A stretch of 60,320 nucleotides of DNA from Pseudomonadota bacterium. GTDB lineage: Bacteria > Myxococcota_A > Polyangia > Fen-1088. The position numbers and the translations under genes were made by a program. Every line of letters begins with the position of its first letter. The first letter of the stretch is position 1. The notes under the pieces were generated by a model. The model was not told where the DNA came from, searched no databases, and saw nothing but the letters and a program-made list of their open reading frames with translations. Below are positions 25,531-34,273 of the stretch, piece after piece. The stretch spans positions 1 to 60,320 of the forward strand of contig JADGRB010000003.1 in assembly GCA_017881315.1 (NCBI GenBank), in the 5' to 3' direction.

Positions 25531-26507
25531 TCGGTCACCATCTCGATTGGGGCTGCCCGCATTCCGACGGCGCGCAGCAGGCTCTGGTCCGCTTCTACGT
25601 CCGGATTGCCGGTCGTGAGCAGCTTCTCGCCGTAGAAGATCGAGTTCGCGCCGGCCAGGAAGCAGAGGACCTGCGACTCGCGCGAGAGCGCCAGGCGGCC
25701 GGCCGAGAGCCGCACCCGCGCTTTGGGGATCAAAATTCGCGCCGTCGCGATCATCCGGACCAGCTCCAGCGGATCGACGGGCGCGCGATCGCCGAGCGGC
25801 GTCCCCGGCATCGGCGCCAGCGCGTTGACGGGCACGCTCTCGGGCTGCGGGTCGAGGTTGGCGAGCGTCGCCAGCATCGCGCAGCGATCGTCGATCGATT
25901 CGCCCATGCCGATGATCCCGCCGGAACAGACGGTGATGCCGGCCTTGCGGACCACCTCCAGCGTGCGCAGCCGATCGTCGTAGGTGCGGGTAGAGATGAC
26001 CGACCCGTAAAATGATCTCGAGGTGTCCAGGTTATGGTTGTAGGCGGTCAGGCCCGCATCGGCCAGCTTCTTCGCCTGCGGTTCGGACAGCATGCCCAGC
26101 GTGCAACAGGCCTCCATGCCGAGCGCCCGCACGCCGCGCACCATCTCGAGGACCTCGTCGAACGCCGGTCCATCCTTCACCTCGCGCCAGGCCGCGCCCA
26201 TGCAGAAGCGCGTGGCTCCGGCAGCCTTGGCCCGTCCGGCGGCCTCCAGGACCTCCGGCGTCTTCATCATCCGCTGCTTTTCGAGACCGGTGTCGTAGCG
26301 CGACGACTGAGAACAGTAGGCGCAATCCTCCGGACAGCCGCCGGTCTTGACGGAGAGCAGCGAGCAGAGCTGCACGTCGTGAGGCGGGTGATGCTCGCGG
26401 TGCACGAGCTGCGCCCTCAACACCAGGTCCGGGATCGGCAAATCGTGAATCGACCGAACCTCTGCCAGCGTAATGTCGTGCCGAGACAAGGGAGCGTCTT
26501 CTATCAC
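25527..26507 (-). CDS. bioB: Biotin synthase
   Basis: A 326-residue radical-SAM enzyme that inserts sulfur into dethiobiotin to make biotin. The radical-SAM cluster motif CPEDCAYC is present (in [15 protein letters not shown]), as are conserved segments such as [16 protein letters not shown] and [11 protein letters not shown] 26507 gives the standard family length. Other biotin biosynthesis genes are not in this window. It lies 32 bases downstream of the toroid protein gene on the same strand, and its stop overlaps the desaturase start. Confidence 0.96.
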   Translation of the reverse strand: MIEDAPLSRHDITLAEVRSIHDLPIPDLVLRAQLVHREHHPPHDVQLCSLLSVKTGGCPEDCAYCSQSSRYDTGLEKQRMMKTPEVLEAAGRAKAAGATRFCMGAAWREVKDGPAFDEVLEMVRGVRALGMEACCTLGMLSEPQAKKLADAGLTAYNHNLDTSRSFYGSVISTRTYDDRLRTLEVVRKAGITVCSGGIIGMGESIDDRCAMLATLANLDPQPESVPVNALAPMPGTPLGDRAPVDPLELVRMIATARILIPKARVRLSAGRLALSRESQVLCFLAGANSIFYGEKLLTTGNPDVEADQSLLRAVGMRAAPIEMVTE

Positions 26508-26539
26508 GTTTCTAGAGCTTCACGGCCGAATTCACGGAG

Positions 26540-27571
26540 CTAGTTTACGCGCCGCAAGATGATCAGCACCCGCACCGTCAACCAGCGGGCGGGCTCGCGT
26601 TCCTTGGCGGCTGTCCCCGCCGCTTTGGCGGCGGCCTCCGGACGGGCCGGCGAGCCTGGATACCAGAGGCCGTCGGCATTCTGACGCCCGCGGACATAGG
26701 CCTCGGCGGTGCGAACCCCCGAGTTCTCCTTGCCGAGGCCGACCGCCGTCACGCCGTCGAGCGCGTCGAGCACGTCGGTCCAGAACCGCGGCTCGCCGAT
26801 CTGTTCCCAGTAGCTCGGCGCCTTGCGATCGGGATAGCGGTCGGGTTGGAGGAACCGAGTCGCCAGCAGCTCGGCGGCGCGGCGGGCTTCGCGCGAGGTG
26901 CGGCGGGACGGCGATGAGGCGAACGCGCGCAGCGCCATGCCGGTGACCAGGTGGCTCGACGGGCGGGCGGCCGAGTCGGTCCGGACGCCGCGCCAGGCCC
27001 AGCCGCCGTCCGCCTGGCGGTTGGCGAGCAGAAATTTGAAGCCGCGCTCGATGCGGGCGTCGGTGTCGAATCCCGCGCGGCAGAGCGCCGCCAGCGCCCA
27101 TCCCTGGAAATGGAGCGCCACCGCGCGGCTGCGCGACTCGGGCGTCTCGCCGAGCGCCAGGGCCCCGATTCCGCCATCGGGCGCTTGGGACGCGAGCAGC
27201 ATCTCGGCGGTTTGCGCGACGGGTGCCTCCGACGGCCCGAGGCCGAAGTCTGCCATGCGCTCGAGCGCGCGGATGGCGGCCACCGCCCGCGAAAAGCGGG
27301 CCGGGCCCAGCGTTTTTTCAGGTGGCTTGGCCGGAAAAGCCCCGCTTTTGTCCTGCTTGCGCAGGAAGGCTTTGACCTCGGGATAGGTGAGAACCTCGTC
27401 GGCGCCGGGCGCTTCGTCGTCGTCGATCAGATCGCGCCGAACGCGCGCGACGAGCGCGCGGCTCCCTTCGCGCAGCAGGATCGGCACTGGATCTCGCCCG
27501 AGGCGCGCGCGCCAACCCGACGGAAACCGGGGCGAGGCCCCCGGCGGCGCGACGGGTGTCAGGCGGTTCAT
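26540..27571 (-). CDS. Prenyltransferase/squalene-cyclase-like alpha-alpha toroid protein
   Basis: A 343-residue protein with several QxxDGG(I/W)-type repeats: QAPDGGIGA, QADGGWAW and QNADGLWYPG. These are the QW-like repeats of the squalene cyclase and protein prenyltransferase toroid fold. No catalytic DxDD motif is evident, so enzyme activity is uncertain. ATG 27571 is preferred over a longer frame. It precedes bioB in the same direction. Confidence 0.7.
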   Translation of the reverse strand: MNRLTPVAPPGASPRFPSGWRARLGRDPVPILLREGSRALVARVRRDLIDDDEAPGADEVLTYPEVKAFLRKQDKSGAFPAKPPEKTLGPARFSRAVAAIRALERMADFGLGPSEAPVAQTAEMLLASQAPDGGIGALALGETPESRSRAVALHFQGWALAALCRAGFDTDARIERGFKFLLANRQADGGWAWRGVRTDSAARPSSHLVTGMALRAFASSPSRRTSREARRAAELLATRFLQPDRYPDRKAPSYWEQIGEPRFWTDVLDALDGVTAVGLGKENSGVRTAEAYVRGRQNADGLWYPGSPARPEAAAKAAGTAAKEREPARWLTVRVLIILRRVN

Positions 27572-27737
27572 GTCCCGGCAAGGGTATCGCAAAAACCCGA
27601 CGCGCGAGCGCGGCAGAGAAGTTTTTCGAGGAATTTCCCTCGCGACCACGCCCGTTTGGCCACCGGGGGCGTGCTCTCCGTTGCAAGCTGGCAGCTTCCA
27701 AGTAACACTCTACCGACTTTCAGGCCCCCGAGAGCGG

Positions 27738-28193
27738 ATGAGCTTCCCCGAACGTCCCACAAAGCAGCAGGCTTTCTTGGCGCTCTTGAAAAGAGGGTGG
27801 ACGTCTTTGCATTTGGACGCGCGCCAGACCGGTGTGGTCGTTCCACAGTCGTTTCGCGCGGAGCCGCACCTGGTCCTGCAATATGGCTACGACCTGCCGA
27901 TCCTGATCCCCGACCTCGAGGTCGACGATCGGGGCGTGCGCGCGACGTTGTCTTTTTCGCGCAGCGCGCAGACGACGGTGGTGCCTTGGTCCGCGGTGTA
28001 CGTCATCTCCTGTATCGACGGGGCCGAGGTGCGGTACACCGAGGACATTCCCGAGGACATCCTGATTGCCGAGCCGCCGGTCCGACGTCTTCAATCGGTT
28101 CCCGCCCACCCCGAAGCCGAGCTGGCCGAGCCTCTGCCCGAGTCGCTGGCCATTCGCCGCCGCCGCCGCCCGCAGCTCCGCCTGGTCAAATAG
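27738..28193 (+). CDS. SspB-like ClpXP adaptor
   Basis: A 151-residue protein that resembles SspB, which delivers ssrA-tagged peptides to the ClpXP protease. The family core is present: HLDARQTGVVVPQSFR, LVLQYGYDLPILIPDLEV, SFSRSAQTTVVPWSAVYVI. The C-terminus is variable and ends in a basic RRRRRPQLRLVK segment, where SspB usually has a ClpX-binding tail. ATG 27738 gives the conserved N-terminus. The 166 bases upstream have no clear promoter. Confidence 0.82.
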   Translation: MSFPERPTKQQAFLALLKRGWTSLHLDARQTGVVVPQSFRAEPHLVLQYGYDLPILIPDLEVDDRGVRATLSFSRSAQTTVVPWSAVYVISCIDGAEVRYTEDIPEDILIAEPPVRRLQSVPAHPEAELAEPLPESLAIRRRRRPQLRLVK

Positions 28194-28195
28194 TT

Positions 28196-28269
28196 CGGGA
28201 CCCTGGGAGGGTCCCGCGCCCCCCGCGATGGGCTCGCGCGAGGAAACCTCGCGCTCCCCCGACGCGATC
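28196..28269 (-). repeat. Two-hairpin intergenic element, copy C (hairpin 1 replaced)
   Basis: Inverted relative to copies A and B, between the convergent sspB-like and patatin genes. Hairpin 2 (28196-28216) has the same GGGACCCT/AGGGTCCC stem with a GGG loop, 2 bases after the sspB-like stop. The CATCGCGGGGGG linker core and the GATCGCGTCGGG end are conserved (read on the minus strand). Hairpin 1 is different: GCGCGAGG-AAA-CCTCGCGC (28236-28254), a perfect 8-bp stem unlike GACGGC/GCCGTC in the other copies. Both stem strands have changed together, so pairing, not sequence, is kept. Confidence 0.85.
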
Positions 28270-28305
28270 ACTTCCCTCCGACGAAACGCAGGCGTCCGCT
28301 GAGAC

Positions 28306-29562
28306 CTACTCCGGGACGACGGCGTCGCCCAGGAACTTGGCCAGCTCGTCGTGGTGGGAGCGCGCGTCTTCGTAACCGATGCGCGCGACCTCCGCCGCAT
28401 AGAAGCCGTCGAAGAGGATATAGGAAAGCAGATCGGCGTCGTTGCCGCCGCGTGAGGTCGCGAGGCGCCGCAGGAGCTGGATGCCGGCGCCGCCGCCGCT
28501 GCCCTTGAAGCGACCCGAGCGTGCGATCTGGCCGGCGACCTCGCCGAGGTCGGAGGACGGGCGGATCATGAATTCGTCGACCACCCGGTAGGGCGCGCCG
28601 CGCATCTCGGAGACCACCTGATCGAACCGCGCGGCGTAGTCCGGGCTGCCGGCGGCGCGCACCGCCCGGATGAGCGCGTTGAAACGGCGCAGCCGATCCA
28701 GATCGTAGTCGATGTGATCGAGCAGGAAGGCGTCCAGGACCTTTCCGACCAGAAACGCCGCGCCGGGAAACGGCATCGACTCCTCGGGGATCTCCTGGCT
28801 GATGGGCGGCTGCTGGCGGAGGCCGATGACCAGCACTTTGTCGGCCCCGAGCCGCAGCGCCGGTGACAGCGGGGTGTTCTGCCGAAGGCCCCCGTCGCAG
28901 AAGAAGCGCTCGCCGATGGAGATGGCGGGGAACAGAATCGGCAGCGCGGCTGAGGCGAGCGCGTGCTCGGGGCCCATGGTGACGGCCTGCGCGCGAACGA
29001 ACGGATCCTTGCTCCATTCGGGCGCCCGCCCGCCGGCGTTCTGGACGAACACCACCGTCTTGCCCGAGCCGATGTCGGTGGCGGTGACGGACAGCGATTC
29101 GAGGTGTCCGTCGCGGATGTTGGTCCCGATGCGGCTCCAGGGAATCAGCCGACGGACCACCCGCTCGAGCTGCTGCGTCTGCACGATGCCACCCAGGCGG
29201 CGCTGTCCTTCGACCTCCTCGATGTGTCCGCTGCCGAGCAAGGTCGCGGGCGCGCGCATGAACTCCTTGACGCCGAAGCTGACCATCTCTTCCAGCACGA
29301 AGCTCTCCCAGCGATCGCAGAGCAGCCGCCCCTGCTTCGCGGGGATGTCGGCGGTGCCGGCGAAGAAGCAGGCGTGGATGCCCCCGACCGAGGTGCCCGA
29401 GATGATGTCGAACTGGACCTGGCCGCCCAGATCGCCCGCCAGATCCTCGCGGATATAGCGCATGACGCCGGCCTCGTAAGCGCCGCGCGCGCCGCCACCG
29501 GACAGCACCAGGGCGACCCGGGGACGATCGCCGCGGTTAGGGGGTCGCGTCGGCGCGCTCAT
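28306..29562 (-). CDS. Patatin-like phospholipase
   Basis: A 418-residue esterase of the patatin family. It has the oxyanion-hole glycines (LVLSGGGARGAYEAG), the nucleophile elbow GTSVGG with S58, and the catalytic Asp in FCDGGLRQNTPLSPALRLGA. Such enzymes cleave acyl chains from phospholipids. There is no signal peptide, so it is probably cytosolic or membrane-associated. ATG 29562 gives the conserved N-terminus shortly before the glycine-rich loop. Confidence 0.9.
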   Translation of the reverse strand: MSAPTRPPNRGDRPRVALVLSGGGARGAYEAGVMRYIREDLAGDLGGQVQFDIISGTSVGGIHACFFAGTADIPAKQGRLLCDRWESFVLEEMVSFGVKEFMRAPATLLGSGHIEEVEGQRRLGGIVQTQQLERVVRRLIPWSRIGTNIRDGHLESLSVTATDIGSGKTVVFVQNAGGRAPEWSKDPFVRAQAVTMGPEHALASAALPILFPAISIGERFFCDGGLRQNTPLSPALRLGADKVLVIGLRQQPPISQEIPEESMPFPGAAFLVGKVLDAFLLDHIDYDLDRLRRFNALIRAVRAAGSPDYAARFDQVVSEMRGAPYRVVDEFMIRPSSDLGEVAGQIARSGRFKGSGGGAGIQLLRRLATSRGGNDADLLSYILFDGFYAAEVARIGYEDARSHHDELAKFLGDAVVPE

Positions 29563-29590
29563 CCAATCTTTCAGAGTATGCGCGTCCTGG

Positions 29591-29638
29591 TTCTGCGCAA
29601 GTTCGTTTCGCGGTATTTCTGCGCAGTTCGCTTCGCGG
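29591..29638 (+). repeat. Imperfect 22-23 base direct repeat upstream of a membrane protein gene
   Basis: TTCTGCGCA-(A)-GTTCG(T/C)TTCGCGG occurs at 29591-29613 and again at 29617-29638, 26 bases apart (period 25-26). A weak third copy may start at 29639. This is between divergent genes, so two regulator sites on the same face of the helix are possible; it could equally be slippage. Confidence 0.6.
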
Positions 29639-29694
29639 GTTGCGTTCGCGAAGAGCCGAGCGGCTGCCGTTTGCGGAGAACCGCCCGCTGGGAT

Positions 29695-31611
29695 ATGGAC
29701 GACCCCGACCAGCCGATGGTGGGTGATGAGCAGGACGCGTGGCGGTTCGGATCCAGGCTCTTCTGGGCCGTCCTGGGCTGCGTCGTGGTGCTAGCGGCGC
29801 TGGCCGCGCCGATGGTGGTGTATTGCCCGCACGGCGCCTCGTCCTGTCGCCTGGCCCTCAACCATCTCGGAACCACCGACGATCAGCGCTACTTCGCGGC
29901 GCTCTGGGAGACCACCCGGGTGACGATCCGCGATTTTCACCAGCTGCCCTCCTGGAACCCGTACCACTGCGGTGGGATCGTCCTCTATCAAGATCCGCAG
30001 GCGCCATTTCCGGGGCCGCTGTTCTTGCTGACGTTCTTCTGGTTGCCCACGGCGGTCGGGATCAAGGTCTGGGTGCTGGCGCATCTGCTGTGCGGCGCGC
30101 TGGGGGCGCGCGCGCTGGTGGCCGACCGGGGCGGCAACGCCGCAGAGCAGGTGCTGGGCGCGACGCTGGTGGCCGCCTGCGGCTTCATGGCGGAGCACAT
30201 CGGTGGCGGCCACCTGGCGTTCACGCCGTTTCTCTTTCTGCCGCTGATTCTCTGGGCGCTGCGGCGCGCGCTCCGCGACGTTCGCTACGCCGTGCTGGTC
30301 GCGGCTTTGTTCGCGCTGGCCGACATCGAAGGGGGGACTTACCCGGTGCCCCTCATGGCCGCCGCGGTCGCCTTCGAGTGCCTGGCGCGGCTGGGATCGG
30401 CGGCCGATCGGCGGGCCCTGGCGCGGGTGGTGCCGCTCGTCGCCGTGCTCTTCGTGTTGCTGGCGGGCGTGCGGATCGTGCCCGTGCTGCACTATCTGCG
30501 CGAGCACCCGCGCTTCATGCCGCTCGACGATCGGATCTCGATCGCCGAGGTGTTCGGGTTCTGGACCACCCGGGTGCACGGCCGCGGGGTCGCGGGACAC
30601 GGCTACGTCTGGCCCGAGTACGACGACTACGTGGGGATTGTTCCGGTGGCGCTCATGCTGGTGGGCGTCGCGCTGGCGATCTTCGCGCGCAAGGGCGATC
30701 CCGAGCGGCGGGAGCGGCGCATCGACGTCGCGCTGCTGGTCGCGCTGGTCTGGTGCGCGCTCGGGAACATCTCTGGGCCGTCGCTGTTCGGCCTGCTGCA
30801 CAAGGTGCCGATCTACGCGTCGCTGCGGGTTCCATCGCGCTACCTCGGGCCGGCCATGGTCGCCTTCGGTCTGCTCGCCGCCGGGGCCCTGACGGTCGGG
30901 CGGGGCGCGCTCGAGAAGCGCGGCCTCGGCGTGCGCGCGCTGCGGGCGGTGTTGGCGATCGAAGTCGCGTTGGTGCTGGGCATCGCGGTCGATGTCACGC
31001 TCACGAATCAACGGGTGATCCAGCAGGGACTGGATCCGGTCGTGCCGACGTCACCGCTCGTGCCGCGGGCGTCCGCCGGCGCCGACTTCTTCCAGAACGG
31101 CGGCGCGAGCTACAGCCAGTTCGCCACCTTTCCGGTCGCCGGTTTTGGGACCCGCAACTGCTACGTGCCGCTCGAATGGAAGCCGGCGCCGGGGATCGTC
31201 GACGGTCGGGTGGCGCAAGCGCGCGTCGAACCGCCGACGGCGGGCACGGTGGTGCAGACGTCCTGGTCGCCCAACGAGATCGTGCTCGACGCGCGGGCCG
31301 ACGCCGCGGCCACCGTGATCGTCAACCAGAACTACGAAACCGGCTGGCGCCTCGAGGGGGACGATCTGGCCGGGACGCTGGGCGCGTTCGTGGTGCGCGA
31401 GAATCGATTCTGGGACATCCGCGCGCGGCCGCGCGACCTCCCGGCCAAGGGGGCGATCGGTCTGCTGGCCGTGCGTTTGCCGCCGGGGGTGCATCACCTG
31501 GTGTTGCGGCACCGCCCACCTGGTCTGCGGCTGGGCCTGCTGCTGTCGCTCCTCGGCGTCGGGCTCTCGATCGCGATCGTCCGGCGCCGCGCGCCGCTTC
31601 CGCGAAGCTGA
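29695..31611 (+). CDS. YfhO-like polytopic membrane protein (GT-C type)
   Basis: A 638-residue membrane protein resembling the YfhO family, which is related to GT-C glycosyltransferases. There are about twelve hydrophobic segments. A first periplasmic loop contains DQRYFAALWETTRVTIRDF and WNPYHCGG. The C-terminal part is a soluble beta-rich domain (NQNYETGWRLEGDDLAG) followed by a final membrane helix. ATG 29695 is preferred because upstream sequence lacks coding character. YfhO-type proteins are linked to glycosylation of cell-surface polymers; the substrate here is unknown. It precedes the acyl-CoA dehydrogenase by 12 bases. Confidence 0.75.
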   Translation: MDDPDQPMVGDEQDAWRFGSRLFWAVLGCVVVLAALAAPMVVYCPHGASSCRLALNHLGTTDDQRYFAALWETTRVTIRDFHQLPSWNPYHCGGIVLYQDPQAPFPGPLFLLTFFWLPTAVGIKVWVLAHLLCGALGARALVADRGGNAAEQVLGATLVAACGFMAEHIGGGHLAFTPFLFLPLILWALRRALRDVRYAVLVAALFALADIEGGTYPVPLMAAAVAFECLARLGSAADRRALARVVPLVAVLFVLLAGVRIVPVLHYLREHPRFMPLDDRISIAEVFGFWTTRVHGRGVAGHGYVWPEYDDYVGIVPVALMLVGVALAIFARKGDPERRERRIDVALLVALVWCALGNISGPSLFGLLHKVPIYASLRVPSRYLGPAMVAFGLLAAGALTVGRGALEKRGLGVRALRAVLAIEVALVLGIAVDVTLTNQRVIQQGLDPVVPTSPLVPRASAGADFFQNGGASYSQFATFPVAGFGTRNCYVPLEWKPAPGIVDGRVAQARVEPPTAGTVVQTSWSPNEIVLDARADAAATVIVNQNYETGWRLEGDDLAGTLGAFVVRENRFWDIRARPRDLPAKGAIGLLAVRLPPGVHHLVLRHRPPGLRLGLLLSLLGVGLSIAIVRRRAPLPRS

Positions 31612-31623
31612 TATCCTAGGGGG

Positions 31624-33414
31624 ATGGGCGCCCCCCCGATCACGCTTTCTCCCGGTGGCGGATTTCTCCTCGAGCCGACCGGGTCGGTCACCATCTTCAC
31701 GCCGGAGATGCTCACCGACGAGCAGCGGATGATGAAGGAGACCGCCGATGACTTCGTCCTCGGCGAGGTCATGCCGCGCGTCGCGGAGATCGAGGCGAAG
31801 AAGCCCGGTCTCATGCGCGAGCTCCTGCAGAAAGCCGGCGGCGTCGGCCTGCTCGGCCACGACGTCCCCGAGGCCTATGGCGGCCTCGGCGGCGACAAGA
31901 CCAGCTCGAGCCTGATCACCGAGGCGGCCAGTCGGCAGGGTTCTTACGCGGTCAGCTTCGGCGCGCACGTCGGGATCGGCACGATGCCGCTGGTCCACTT
32001 CGGCACGCCCGCGCAGCGGGAGAAGTACCTGCCCAAGCTCGCGTCGGGGGAGATGATCGCCGCCTACGCGCTCACCGAACCGGGATCCGGATCGGACGCG
32101 CTGGCCGCCAAGACCAAGGCGGTCAAGTCGGCCGACGGCAAGAGCTGGAAGCTCACCGGGTCCAAGCTCTACATCACCAACGCCGGCTTCGCCGATCTCT
32201 TCACCATCTTCGCCAAGGTGGACGGCGAGCAATTCACCGCCTTCCTGGTCGAACGCGGCGCACCCGGCCTCACCATCGGGCCGGAGGAGCACAAGCTCGG
32301 CATCCGCGGCAGCTCGACCTGTCCGCTGTTCCTCGAGGACTGCACGATCCCGATCGAGAACGTCCTCGGCACCATCGGGCAGGGGCACAAGATCGCCTTC
32401 AACGTCCTCAACATCGGCCGCTGGAAGCTTGGGATCGGCGCGGTGGGCGGCGCCAAGTACTGCCTGGAGCTGGGGATCAAGTTCGCGCGCGAGCGCAAGC
32501 AGTTCGGCAAGCCGATCTCCGACTTCGACCTTATCCGCAAGAAGATCGGCGACATCGCGACCCAGACCTTCGTCGCCGAATCGATGGCCTTCCGCACCGC
32601 TGGCCTCCTCGACGCGCGAGCGGCCACCATCGATCCCAACGATCCGCAGGTGCAGAAGAAGCAGGTCGACGCGATCGAAGAGCACAGCATCGAAGCGTCG
32701 ATCATCAAGGTGTTCGGTTCGGAGATCCTGCACGCGACGGCGGATGAGACCCTGCAGATCTTCGGGGGCGCCGGCTACATCGAGGACTACCCGATCGAGC
32801 GCGTGAGCCGCGACGCGCGCATCAACCGGATCTTCGAGGGGACCAACGAGATCAACCGGCTGCTGGTGCCGGGCACGATGCTCAAGCGCGCGCTCACCGG
32901 ACGGCTGGCGCTCATGAAGCTGGTGGGCGAGGTGCAGCAGGAGCTGGCCGACCCGATCAAGATCGATCGCCGGGTTCCCGACGGACCGCTGGGGCGCGAG
33001 CGCAAGAAGTGCGACTTCGCCAAGCGCGCCATCGCCTACGCCGCCTCGCTGGGTGTCCAGAAGTACATGCAGCAGATCTCCGAGAAGCAGGAGCTGCTGG
33101 GGGTCCTGGCCGACGCCCTGATCCTCACCTTCGGGATGGACTCGGCGATCTCGCGGACGCTGCAGCTCATCGCGGCCAAGGGCGAGGCGGGAAGCCAGAT
33201 TCCGCTCTACATGACCCAGCTCTTCGTCGCCAACGCGCACGAGCGGGTGTTCGAGATGCTGCGCGAGATGTTGATGTGGATGTCCCAGGACGAGGAATGG
33301 GGACGGGAGGTCCGCGACATCAACACCTACTACAGCCTCGATCGCGTCAACACCTTCTCCCTGCGACGCAAGATCGCCCGCCACGTCATCGAAGCCGGCG
33401 GCTACGCTTTGTAG
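31624..33414 (+). CDS. Acyl-CoA dehydrogenase
   Basis: A 596-residue FAD-dependent acyl-CoA dehydrogenase for beta-oxidation. Motifs: YALTEPGSGSDALA (substrate/FAD), GIRGSSTCPLFLEDC, and the region YIEDYPIERVSRDARINRIF ending in EGTNEI, which includes the catalytic Glu. It is longer than the roughly 380 residues of short-chain types, with an extra helical C-terminal domain as in very-long-chain enzymes. It ends 4 bases from the stop of the convergent OmpA gene. Confidence 0.95.
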   Translation: MGAPPITLSPGGGFLLEPTGSVTIFTPEMLTDEQRMMKETADDFVLGEVMPRVAEIEAKKPGLMRELLQKAGGVGLLGHDVPEAYGGLGGDKTSSSLITEAASRQGSYAVSFGAHVGIGTMPLVHFGTPAQREKYLPKLASGEMIAAYALTEPGSGSDALAAKTKAVKSADGKSWKLTGSKLYITNAGFADLFTIFAKVDGEQFTAFLVERGAPGLTIGPEEHKLGIRGSSTCPLFLEDCTIPIENVLGTIGQGHKIAFNVLNIGRWKLGIGAVGGAKYCLELGIKFARERKQFGKPISDFDLIRKKIGDIATQTFVAESMAFRTAGLLDARAATIDPNDPQVQKKQVDAIEEHSIEASIIKVFGSEILHATADETLQIFGGAGYIEDYPIERVSRDARINRIFEGTNEINRLLVPGTMLKRALTGRLALMKLVGEVQQELADPIKIDRRVPDGPLGRERKKCDFAKRAIAYAASLGVQKYMQQISEKQELLGVLADALILTFGMDSAISRTLQLIAAKGEAGSQIPLYMTQLFVANAHERVFEMLREMLMWMSQDEEWGREVRDINTYYSLDRVNTFSLRRKIARHVIEAGGYAL

Positions 33415-33417
33415 GCG

Positions 33418-34197
33418 CTAGGGGATGCGCTTCCAGCTGGGGCGGAAGGCGGCGGAGTAGGTCGGGGGTCCGTCGGAGAGGACGTAGTCGACGCGGCGGT
33501 TGCGCGGCTCGTCGACGTTGTCGGCGGTCTTGACCTCGGGCGAGGTCTCGCCGAACCCTTCGAACGAGATCGGGAGCTTGACGCCGCGCTTGCGGAACCA
33601 GCCGGCGATCGAGCGGGCGCGGTCTTGCGACAGCTTGAGGTTGTGCGACGCGCTTCCGACGGTGTCGGTGTGGCCGGCGATGTAGAGGGTGATCCCCGGG
33701 TGCATGCTGCCGTGGGCCTTGTCCTTGGCCAGCACCTCGTCGAGCTTGGCATAGGCGGCCTCGAGCTTGGGCGTCTCCGGCGCTTCGATCTCCGCCGAGC
33801 CGGTCTTGAAGTTCACGTCTTCGTGGGGAATCGGGACGAACCAGGGCGCGATCTGGACGCCCACCCAGGAGCCCTGCGCGTCGTACGCTCGGACCTCGAT
33901 GCGCGCGACGGCCGCGTCGCTGGAGGGCGTCCAGCTGACGATGAGCGGCACGCCGGCGGGGCGCCCGGAGAAGTCCTGCTCCTCGTCGGCCAGCACCGCG
34001 TCCGACTCCGCGTAGACCTCGATCTTCACCTTGCCGGCGGGGTGCGACATCTTCACCTCCAGCCGGTGCTGCTTGAGATCGACCTTGCTCTTGTCGACCT
34101 GAACCTTGAGCGAAGACGGCGCGGCGTCTGCGCGCGGGGCGCCGCCCAGCAGGGCGGTCGCGCAAGCCAGCGCCAAAAGACCCGAGACGCGCCTCAC
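33418..34197 (-). CDS. OmpA-family protein with C-terminal peptidoglycan-binding domain
   Basis: A 259-residue exported protein. The signal peptide (LLALACATALLGGAPRADA) precedes a beta-rich N-terminal domain. The C-terminal OmpA-like domain has YIAGHTDTVGSASHNLKLSQDRARSI as the peptidoglycan-binding core, then GFGETSPEVKTAD and NRRVDYVL. It should tether an outer-membrane or periplasmic structure to the cell wall. No N-terminal lipobox is seen. Confidence 0.9.
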   Translation of the reverse strand: MRRVSGLLALACATALLGGAPRADAAPSSLKVQVDKSKVDLKQHRLEVKMSHPAGKVKIEVYAESDAVLADEEQDFSGRPAGVPLIVSWTPSSDAAVARIEVRAYDAQGSWVGVQIAPWFVPIPHEDVNFKTGSAEIEAPETPKLEAAYAKLDEVLAKDKAHGSMHPGITLYIAGHTDTVGSASHNLKLSQDRARSIAGWFRKRGVKLPISFEGFGETSPEVKTADNVDEPRNRRVDYVLSDGPPTYSAAFRPSWKRIP

Positions 34198-34273
34198 GGG
34201 ACCATCCTAGCACTTTGGGCACCGCGTGGTTTCGGTCACCAGGGCGCACTTCGCCGCGTGGTAGCGTTGCGAG

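Noticed and set aside
27572..27737. Promoter or small RNA upstream of the SspB-like gene
   Set aside because: A TTGCAA box exists, but the matching -10 is weak; no stable structured RNA is recognisable.
31051..33384. 777-residue minus-strand frame opposite the acyl-CoA dehydrogenase
   Set aside because: Arg/His/Asp-rich shadow of a conserved enzyme, no motif.
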